NCBI GenBank assembly: GCA_002394525.1
Contig: DGUF01000256.1
Coordinates: forward strand, 6,871 to 20,675
Direction of reading: 5' to 3'
Source: Lachnospiraceae bacterium UBA4317
Lineage (GTDB): Bacteria; Bacillota_A; Clostridia; Lachnospirales; Lachnospiraceae
DNA: 13,805 nucleotides
In this document: one piece after another, positions 7,117-13,805 of the stretch
How the letters are laid out: each line of letters starts with the position of its first letter
Position numbering within the stretch: position 1 is the first letter of the stretch
Notes under the pieces: model-generated
Databases searched by the model: none
Told to the model about the DNA's origin: nothing
Seen by the model: the letters and a program-made list of their open reading frames with translations, nothing else
Program-made: the position numbers and the translations under genes

Positions 7117-7599
7117 TTATTCCTCTACCACGCGGACAGACTCCATGACCTGGTCCTCGTAGGGTCGGTCGCCGTTCCAGCGGTTGGTAGGGGTCGCCGC
7201 GATGCGGTCCACGACGTCCATGCCGCTGACGACATGGCCGAAGGCGGCATACTGGCCGTCCAGATAGTTGGCATCCGCGTGCATAATGAAAAACTGGCTG
7301 CCGGCGCTGTCGGGATCCATGGCCCTGGCCATGCTGATGACGCCGCGCTTGTGGCTGATCGGGTTGTTGACGCCGTTCTGGCGGAACTCGCCCTTGATGG
7401 TCCAGCCGGGGCCGCCCATGCCGGTCCCCGTCGGGTCGCCGCCCTGGATCATGAAGCCCGGAATGACCCTGTGAAAGATCGTCCCGTCATAAAACTTGTC
7501 GTTAACCAGTTTCAGGAAGTTTTCTACTGTGATCGGAGCCGCTTTTTCATCGAGCTCAACATCGATGACGCCTCCGTCTTTCATGGTGATCCTGATCAT
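7117..7599 (-). CDS. Cyclophilin-type peptidyl-prolyl cis-trans isomerase
   Basis: A 160-residue single-domain cyclophilin, the usual length for a cytoplasmic bacterial form. It catalyses cis-trans isomerisation of peptide bonds before proline and helps protein folding. Visible signatures are FHRVIPGFMIQGGD (42-55) with catalytic Arg44, a GTG-G-GGPG loop, SAGSQFFI (98-105) and LDGQYAAFG (113-121). The human CypA Trp of the WLDG segment is Tyr here, common in bacteria and linked in the family to weaker cyclosporin binding. No signal peptide. The ATG is preceded by AAGGAGGAGACAGG, a strong ribosome site. It appears to be a single-gene transcript: a terminator lies downstream and the stem-loop of the dtxR-type operon ends about 160 bp upstream. 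Confidence 0.95.
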   Translation of the reverse strand: MIRITMKDGGVIDVELDEKAAPITVENFLKLVNDKFYDGTIFHRVIPGFMIQGGDPTGTGMGGPGWTIKGEFRQNGVNNPISHKRGVISMARAMDPDSAGSQFFIMHADANYLDGQYAAFGHVVSGMDVVDRIAATPTNRWNGDRPYEDQVMESVRVVEE

Positions 7600-7699
7600 C
7601 CTGTCTCCTCCTTTTTTATGCTCTCCCCAAAAAAACAGAGCTGTCTGCCGTAATACTCTCGTTTCCAGTCAGTAAACAGTGTGTCCCGGGACCGATAAA

Positions 7700-7746
7700 C
7701 ACCGTTTTCCAAAAACCGTCAAACATTGCTTACCATAAAAACGGTG
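7700..7746. promoter_or_regulatory. Inverted repeat upstream of the cyclophilin gene, with possible promoter
   Basis: caccgtttt (7700-7708) and aaaacggtg (7738-7746) are perfect 9-bp inverted arms around 29 bp. Between them on the minus strand is TTGACG; 17 bp later comes TTTATC, a weak -10. This could be an operator-promoter or an untranslated stem-loop. The promoter call is tentative. Confidence 0.35.
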
Positions 7747-7756
7747 ATCAACGCAA

Positions 7757-7794
7757 AACTGTACAGCGGTATCTGCTGATACCGCCATACAGTT
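7757..7794 (-). terminator. Stem-loop after the metal-regulator gene
   Basis: Arms of 7 and 8 paired bases separated by a 2x2 mismatch (aactgta..gcggtatc / gataccgc..tacagtt) around tgct. It begins 14 nt after the stop. On the minus strand only four T residues follow directly, so this is a probable but weak intrinsic terminator for the TPR-glgB-regulator transcript. Confidence 0.6.
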
Positions 7795-7808
7795 CCCGTC
7801 TTCTTTCG

Positions 7809-8189
7809 TCAGGCCTGCTTCCGGCTGTAGGCACGATAAAACTCGCCTATTTTATCATAGGTCTCATCATCGATGTCGTGTTCGATCTTGCATGCCTCGG
7901 CCGCCGCCTTCTTTTCGTCAATGCCGATGGCCACGAGGACCTTGGTCAGCAGCTTATGCCTGGAATAGATCCGTTCCGCGATGTCCCTGCCCTCTTCGGT
8001 CAGCGTGATCAGTCCGTTGACATCCATGCGGATGTAACCGTTCTCGCGCAGCTTCTTCATGGCGATGCTGATACTGGGCTTGGAGAAGTTCATCTCATTG
8101 ACGATATCGATCGAGCGTACCTGTCCGTTGCGTTCGTGCAGGATCAGTATTGTTTCCAGATAATCCTCAGCGGATTCATGAAGTTCCAA
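7809..8189 (-). CDS. DtxR/MntR-family metal-dependent transcriptional repressor
   Basis: A 126-residue protein: an N-terminal winged helix (about 1-64; recognition region about FSKPSISIAMKKL) and a metal-binding dimerisation domain (about 65-126), without the C-terminal SH3/FeoA-like domain, as in MntR. Aligned by eye with MntR, candidate metal ligands are D9, E12, H78, C100, E103 and H104. The CxxEH arrangement has cysteine where MntR has glutamate, as in iron-sensing DtxR/IdeR, while D9 is MntR-like. Metal choice (Fe or Mn) therefore cannot be settled by reading. Such proteins bind a palindromic operator when metal is plentiful and repress uptake or redox genes. The start is TTG, preceded by AAAGGAG with 8 nt spacing. 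It lies 33 bp after glgB and is probably co-transcribed with it, an unusual partner. A candidate target palindrome is at 6708-6722. Confidence 0.9.
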   Translation of the reverse strand: MELHESAEDYLETILILHERNGQVRSIDIVNEMNFSKPSISIAMKKLRENGYIRMDVNGLITLTEEGRDIAERIYSRHKLLTKVLVAIGIDEKKAAAEACKIEHDIDDETYDKIGEFYRAYSRKQA

Positions 8190-8197
8190 AGCAATAT

Positions 8198-8204
8198 CTC
8201 CTTT
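8198..8204 (-). promoter_or_regulatory. Ribosome binding site supporting a TTG start
   Basis: AAAGGAG on the minus strand, 8 nt before the TTG at 8187-8189. No in-frame ATG precedes the conserved HESAEDYLE segment, so TTG is the credible start of the metal regulator. Confidence 0.75.
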
Positions 8205-8222
8205 CGGACTGTCCGTATCAAA

Positions 8223-10136
<1,914 letters not shown>

Positions 10137-10184
10137 AAGTACCCCTTTCCTGCTACTTATTGAATTGGTTTCTATATCAGATTC

Positions 10185-11522
10185 TTATTTCAAGCCTTTC
10201 TTTACGTCCGCGGGATTCCAGGACCGGGTGTCATCCGTGCTCCCGCTGTCCTGCGCCGGATCCGCGGCTCCCGCGGAGTCCGTCCGGTCCGCGACGCCGT
10301 CGCCGTAGAGCTCCCGCTTGACCGCGTCCGATCTCTCGAGAACGCGTCTGCGGGCCTCCGCCAGCCGCTGCTGCTCGCTGTCGCGCCGGATCTTTTCCCA
10401 TTCCGACATGATCTGTTCGAGGTCGAGCTGGCCCTCTACCTGGGTCTCCTCCTGCGGCTCCTCCTCCATGACCATGGTCAGCTGGCCGCTTGTCTCCTGG
10501 GCCAGGACCTTGTCATAATCGCCGATCTCCCGCATGCCGCGGGCGATCGTCTCCTGCATGCCGGCATCCCGCAGGAGCTCGTCCGTATACTGCTCGGGAC
10601 TGCCCGCGGACATGGTCCTGTCCGGCTCCGGATCCGCGTAGAGGTCGGCCGCCCCGGTGTCTTCCCCGGTGTCCTCCGGTGCCGTTGTGTCCGCCCCGGT
10701 CCCGGTGTCCGCAGCCGCGGTTCCGTCATCTGTCTGTCCGGCCTCGTCAGTATCCTCCGCCGCGCCGGTTTCGTCATCCTCCCCGGTCTCGTCAGCGGAA
10801 TCGTCCGCTGCCTCAGAAGCCTCCGCCGCAGAAGCGGCGGCATCAGAGCTGTCGCCTGTCTCCCCGGCCGCGTCCTCCGGTTCCGGAGTAGGCGGAGCGA
10901 TCGTTCCGCCGCTCAGGAGGATCTCCAGGCGGTCTTCCTGCTGAGGGGTCAGGGGCGTGATCGATTTTTTGAGCTCAAGGGCCCGGATCACGAACCGCCC
11001 GTCGCCGAAATAGGCCACGATCTCATCGCACAGGCGCACGCAGCTCTGCTCGTCGCCGGCCTTCAGGTAGAGGCCCGCCAGTTCATAGGCCCACTTCTCC
11101 CTGAAATCATGCCGGAGGAACTCCTCCAGCACAGCGATCTGCTCCAGGACATTGACGTCCTGCTTCTTGTACAGCTTGTACTGGAGCAGAAAGCGGTCCG
11201 AATCCCGGGGAGCCACATTGATAAAGGCATTGTAGAGCTGAAGGGCGTGTATGTAGTTGTTGAGCTTGAGCTCCAGCTCGCACAGGGAATAGATGATCTT
11301 TGAAGAGGCCGGCTTTCTCTCATAGGCGATCTCAAGCAGGTCCCGGCTGTCCTGGTACCGCTTGTTGATCTTGTAGAGGTCACTGATCTTGCACAGAAGA
11401 AAGGTGCCCCTGACCCTGGTCCAGTCGATCGTATCGGCAATCTCCGCTGCTTCCTGAAAACGCCGCTCGCCGATCAGTCTGTTGATCTCATCTACACTCA
11501 CTCCAAATTCATATTTATCCAC
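10185..11522 (-). CDS. TPR-like protein with a long acidic linker, function unknown
   Basis: 445 residues. About 1-200 is alpha-helical and TPR-like (RFQEAAEIADTIDW, ISDLYKINKRY, ALQLYNAFINVAPRD, WAYELAGLYLKAG). Residues 208-301 are Asp/Glu/Ala/Thr/Gly-rich and contain no Lys or Arg. A conserved-looking block follows, SGQLTMVMEEEPQEE then EGQLDLEQIMSEWEKIRR (about 345-380), and a charged helix to about 405. There is no signal peptide or membrane segment. I recall related Lachnospiraceae proteins with the same N-terminus and the QxSxEDIxxEWEK-type block; some continue into an AAA-type ATPase, which is absent here. Function is not known to me; protein-protein scaffolding is the safe guess. The start is GTG at 11522 with a weak ribosome site, chosen because MDKYEF fits the family N-terminus as I remember it. 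It is the first gene of the glgB operon. Confidence 0.75.
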   Translation of the reverse strand: MDKYEFGVSVDEINRLIGERRFQEAAEIADTIDWTRVRGTFLLCKISDLYKINKRYQDSRDLLEIAYERKPASSKIIYSLCELELKLNNYIHALQLYNAFINVAPRDSDRFLLQYKLYKKQDVNVLEQIAVLEEFLRHDFREKWAYELAGLYLKAGDEQSCVRLCDEIVAYFGDGRFVIRALELKKSITPLTPQQEDRLEILLSGGTIAPPTPEPEDAAGETGDSSDAAASAAEASEAADDSADETGEDDETGAAEDTDEAGQTDDGTAAADTGTGADTTAPEDTGEDTGAADLYADPEPDRTMSAGSPEQYTDELLRDAGMQETIARGMREIGDYDKVLAQETSGQLTMVMEEEPQEETQVEGQLDLEQIMSEWEKIRRDSEQQRLAEARRRVLERSDAVKRELYGDGVADRTDSAGAADPAQDSGSTDDTRSWNPADVKKGLK

Positions 11523-11641
11523 TGCTTCAAACCCCGTATCTGATCCCGCGCCTGTACGATCGGGAGAAAAAAATCCATTCGGCCTGCCGGTCCCGGACCG
11601 GAAGACATACGTCCCTCAGAGACCTTTTCATACTGAATTTA

Positions 11642-11670
11642 AGTTTAGCACAGGCCCATATTGATGTCAA
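11642..11670 (-). promoter_or_regulatory. Sigma-A promoter for the TPR-glgB-regulator operon
   Basis: Minus strand TTGACA (11665-11670), exactly 17 bp, TAAACT (11642-11647). The predicted start near 11635 leaves a leader of about 110 nt. It lies in the AT-rich gap just after ksgA. The leader contains a small inverted repeat ccggtc-ccg-gaccgg (11587-11601). Confidence 0.75.
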
Positions 11671-11701
11671 AATGTTGAAGGGTATAGGATATTCATTCTA
11701 T

Positions 11702-12607
11702 TCATTTTGACAGGAGTCTGGACAGGGCCGCGAACTCCTCCAGGGAGAGCTTTTCCCCCCTGACATCCGCCGGCAGTCCCATGGCGGCGAGGGCCTCCTC
11801 GACCTCGGCCCGGGTCAGGGTCCTGCCCCCATAGCGGAAGCCGTGGGAGAGGCCGTTGGCCAGGGTCTTGCGCCGCTGGTTGAAGGAAGCGCGGATCAGG
11901 GCGAACAGGAAGCCCTCCTCCGCCTCGACCGGCGGCTGCTCATAGGCCTGCAGGTGAAGGACGGAGCTCTCGACGGCCGGGCGGGGCAGAAAGCAGGACG
12001 GCGGCACCTTCAGGACCACCTGCGGGTCCGAGAAGTACTGGACCGCCAGGGACAGGGCCCCGTATTCCTTGCTCCCGGCCTCCGCGCAGATCCGGTCCGC
12101 GACCTCCTTCTGGACCATGACGGTGATGCTCTCAAAGCATCCCTTCTCCTCCAGCAGGTAGAGCAGGATCGGGGTCGTCACATAATAGGGGAGGTTCGCG
12201 ACCACCTTGAGCGGCCTGCCTTCGTTGTATTCCTCCGCAAGCTCCTCCAGGTCCGTCCGCAGGATGTCCTGCCAGATCACATCCACATTGTCATAGCCCG
12301 CCAGGGTCTGGTCCAGGACCGGGCGCAGGTTCGTGTCGATCTCCACGCAGACGACATGCCCCGCCGCCTCGGAGAGGTACTGGGTCATGGTCCCGATTCC
12401 CGGGCCGATCTCCAGGACACAGTCGTCCTCCGTGATGCCGGCCGCATCGATGATCCCTGTCACGATCCCTCTGTCGGTCAGGAAGTTCTGGCCGTATTTT
12501 TTGCGCGCGTGGATCCCGAACTGTGCCAGAACGGCGCGTGTCACGCCCGGGGATGTGAGTTTGGGTGCCTGCCCGGGCATCCCGCCAAATAATATATCTC
12601 TATCCAA
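11702..12607 (-). CDS. rsmA: 16S rRNA dimethyladenosine transferase (KsgA/RsmA)
   Basis: Makes N6,N6-dimethyladenosine at two adjacent adenosines (A1518/A1519, E. coli numbering) in the 3' terminal hairpin of 16S rRNA, a late step in small-subunit assembly. Rossmann-type methyltransferase: GQNFL (39-43), the SAM loop EIGPGIG (66-72), an acidic VEIDTNL strand, the catalytic NLPYY (138-142) and the C-terminal NQRRKTL (243-249). The chosen start is TTG at 12607, with GGAAAGGA 7 nt upstream, giving 301 residues. An in-frame TTG at 12628 (308 residues) has a poorer site, and an ATG nine codons inside (at 12580) is also possible. It follows tatD, as in many Firmicutes, but without rnmV (ribonuclease M5) between them. 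Loss of ksgA gives kasugamycin resistance in well-studied bacteria. Confidence 0.95.
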   Translation of the reverse strand: MDRDILFGGMPGQAPKLTSPGVTRAVLAQFGIHARKKYGQNFLTDRGIVTGIIDAAGITEDDCVLEIGPGIGTMTQYLSEAAGHVVCVEIDTNLRPVLDQTLAGYDNVDVIWQDILRTDLEELAEEYNEGRPLKVVANLPYYVTTPILLYLLEEKGCFESITVMVQKEVADRICAEAGSKEYGALSLAVQYFSDPQVVLKVPPSCFLPRPAVESSVLHLQAYEQPPVEAEEGFLFALIRASFNQRRKTLANGLSHGFRYGGRTLTRAEVEEALAAMGLPADVRGEKLSLEEFAALSRLLSK

Positions 12608-12640
12608 TCTGCTGTCCTTTCCTGTCAAAAAAATTCCTGA

Positions 12641-12703
12641 TTCGTATCTTCTGTGTTCAGTATTTTCTGTATTCTGTATTTTCCGTGTTCAGTATTTTCC
12701 GTA
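12641..12703. repeat. 16-bp tandem repeat in the tatD-ksgA spacer
   Basis: Three full 16-bp units (ttcagtattttctgta, ttctgtattttccgtg, ttcagtattttccgta) and a 15-bp leading unit (ttcgtatcttctgtg). The array lies about 34-96 bp upstream of the chosen ksgA start. A separate 12-bp perfect palindrome, ctgtccggacag, is at 12721-12732. No gene is supported in the spacer 12608-12821. Confidence 0.8.
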
Positions 12704-12821
12704 TGCCCGGTGTTTCCGTCCTGTCCGGACAGAGGCTCCCGCTCTGATCATCGATCTTCTTCGACGCCTCAGCGCAGCCTGTAAGGGCATGGCTTGTATC
12801 CGCCCCTTCTTTTTTTCTATT

Positions 12822-13595
12822 TCAGCGCAACCGGTAGAGACGCTCCGCGTTCTCCTCCGTGCGGGCGATGACTTCTTCCGCGCTGATCCCCCGCAGCTGC
12901 GCGATGGCCTCCGCGACATAGGGCAGGTTAAGGGAGCTGTTGCGTTTTCCGCGGAAGGGCACGGGGGCCAGGTAGGGGCTGTCGGTCTCCAGGACGATGT
13001 TTTCCAGCGGAATGCCTGCCGCCACCTCCTTGAGCTTGCGGGCGTTTTTGAAGGTCACGACGCCGCCGATCCCGATGAAAAAGCCCATTTTGACAAATTC
13101 CCGCGCCAGCTCCAGGCTGTAGGAGTAACAGTGGACCACGCCGCCGATCTCCTGCGCGCGGTGGTCCTGCATCAGCTGCATGGTGTCCTGCGCCGCCTCG
13201 CGGGAGTGGATGACGACCGGCAGGTCCGCTTCGCGGGCCATCTCCAGCTGGGCCTCGAACCAGTGCTTCTGGATCTTTCGGTCCGGCGTGTCCCAGTAGT
13301 AGTCCATCCCGATCTCACCGACCGCGACCACTCGCGGGTCGTCGAGCTTGTCCCTGATCCCGGCCAGCAGCTTGTCCGTGAGGGAGGCGCTGTCCGAGGG
13401 GTGGATCCCCAGGGCGCAGTACATAAAGGGATACCGGTGCGCCAGGTCCAGGCACTCGTCGATGCTGTCCAGGTCCGAGGCGATGTTCACCACCCGTCCG
13501 ATCCCCCTGTCCTTCAGCCGGGCCAGGATCTCCTCCCGGTCCTCCCGGAAGGCTTCGTCGTTATAGTGTGCGTGTGTCTCAAAAATCATGCTCAT
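12822..13595 (-). CDS. tatD: TatD-family metal-dependent deoxyribonuclease
   Basis: 257 residues, the usual length for the family, a metal-dependent TIM-barrel hydrolase (amidohydrolase-like). Metal ligands are visible: ETHAH (6-10; H8 and H10), GEIGMDYYW (93-101; E94), VIHSR (128-132; H130), HCYS (155-158; H155) and ETDSPYL (203-209; D205). Family members show 3'-5' exonuclease activity on DNA and are linked to DNA repair or degradation. The ATG at 13595 has no strong ribosome site (GGAAG is about 11-13 nt upstream); the ATG two codons later is equally possible. It lies upstream of ksgA with a 214-bp gap and behind a long structured leader. Confidence 0.95.
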   Translation of the reverse strand: MSMIFETHAHYNDEAFREDREEILARLKDRGIGRVVNIASDLDSIDECLDLAHRYPFMYCALGIHPSDSASLTDKLLAGIRDKLDDPRVVAVGEIGMDYYWDTPDRKIQKHWFEAQLEMAREADLPVVIHSREAAQDTMQLMQDHRAQEIGGVVHCYSYSLELAREFVKMGFFIGIGGVVTFKNARKLKEVAAGIPLENIVLETDSPYLAPVPFRGKRNSSLNLPYVAEAIAQLRGISAEEVIARTEENAERLYRLR

Positions 13596-13604
13596 ATGTC
13601 GGTT

Positions 13605-13786
13605 TCTTCCGCTTCTTTCTATATATGTTATAACTATTCAGCAGCCTCCATATTGCAGGTGCTTTGCGCCTGCAATGGCGGGGTACTGCGCACATACTAT
13701 ATGTTTTCGAAATGTTGTACTCGAAATTCCCGGTGTTGAGGCTGTATGAACCCTCCGATATTATCTTCCGCCGGGACGATTCGCCT
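13605..13786 (-). ncRNA. Highly structured leader or small RNA upstream of tatD
   Basis: Between an extended -10 box and tatD, the minus strand can form a chain of hairpins: tcccgg/ccggga (13728-13733 with 13771-13776), tttcga/tcgaaa (13705-13710 with 13721-13726), acata/tatgt (13692-13704), and an 11-bp stem with a 3-nt loop, attgcaggtgc-ttt-gcgcctgcaat (13652-13676, one G-U pair). A 7-nt stretch gaggctg (13738-13744) can also pair with cagcctc (13642-13648) to close or rearrange the whole. It does not match any riboswitch or T-box signature I know. Boundaries are approximate. Confidence 0.4.
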
Positions 13787-13787
13787 C

Positions 13788-13796
13788 ATTATAGCA
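13788..13796 (-). promoter_or_regulatory. Extended -10 box of the tatD-ksgA promoter (partial)
   Basis: Minus strand TGCTATAAT, a perfect -10 (13788-13793) with the extended TGn motif. Any -35 box would lie beyond the window edge. The predicted start is near 13781, giving a leader of about 185 nt before tatD. Confidence 0.55.
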
Positions 13797-13805
13797 TAGT
13801 TCCCG

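Noticed and set aside
11567..11601. Possible attenuator in the leader of the TPR gene (ccggtc/gaccgg stem and a T7 run)
   Set aside because: On the minus strand the T-run begins more than 10 nt after the stem, so it is not a proper intrinsic terminator; kept only as a small inverted repeat in the promoter entry.
12689..12790. A 33-codon Arg-rich minus-strand frame (MPLQAALRRRRR...) between tatD and ksgA
   Set aside because: The nearest GGGG is about 15 nt upstream, too far, and it is the tail of a longer shadow frame overlapping tatD.
12790..12822. Possible plus-strand terminator (aaggg / ccctt, then a T-run)
   Set aside because: The stem is only about five pairs around a long loop, and no plus-strand gene precedes it.
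13690..13715. A possible SOS (LexA) box near CGAAAACATATAG upstream of tatD
   Set aside because: It does not match the Firmicutes CGAAC-N4-GTTCG pattern; the bases are better explained by the hairpins of the leader.
12333..13739. A 468-codon plus-strand frame across ksgA and tatD
   Set aside because: Antisense shadow of two conserved genes; its translation has no domain character.

Overview
The window is GC-rich, Gram-positive-type DNA. Every credible gene lies on the minus strand, so transcription runs from high to low coordinates. The KsgA and TatD sequences, the strong AAGGAGG ribosome sites, the TTG and GTG starts, and a TPR/acidic protein of a type I recall from Lachnospiraceae all point to a gut-type Clostridia (Lachnospiraceae) chromosome. 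This placement rests on protein resemblance, not on a marker RNA. I see no tRNA, rRNA, CRISPR array, insertion sequence or phage gene.

Layout in order of transcription: (1) 13.8-11.7 kb: a structured leader, tatD (DNase), a spacer with a 16-bp tandem repeat, and ksgA (16S rRNA dimethyltransferase). (2) 11.7-7.75 kb: a good sigma-A promoter, a TPR/acidic protein of unknown role, glgB (glycogen branching enzyme) and a short DtxR/MntR-type metal-dependent repressor, ending at a stem-loop. (3) 7.6-6.97 kb: a cyclophilin peptidyl-prolyl isomerase with a textbook intrinsic terminator. (4) 6.76-0 kb: a strong promoter with a 15-bp palindrome at the predicted transcription start. It drives a 1201-residue secreted Tp47-like protein and then a membrane-anchored protein with FMN-binding domains.

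The last region is the most interesting. The FMN-binding gene at 2849-1878 stops at a single in-frame TAG. The same frame then stays completely open to the window edge and adds three more FMN-binding domains of a second subtype, followed by a Pro/Gly/Thr/Asp repeat stalk. I translated the whole frame by hand and found no other stop. The secreted neighbour carries two DAVSxAT motifs in its Tp47-like modules. These look like the DxxSGAT flavinylation motifs of the FMN-binding domains, and one heptapeptide (DAVSTAT) is identical in the two proteins.

My working model is inference. A metal-responsive regulator, plausibly the DtxR-type protein encoded 1.1 kb upstream, may control a surface redox pair: a multi-flavin, cell-tethered electron carrier and a secreted Tp47-like partner. 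The flavin transferase ApbE is not in the window. The other genes are housekeeping or of unknown role and are probably not part of this system.
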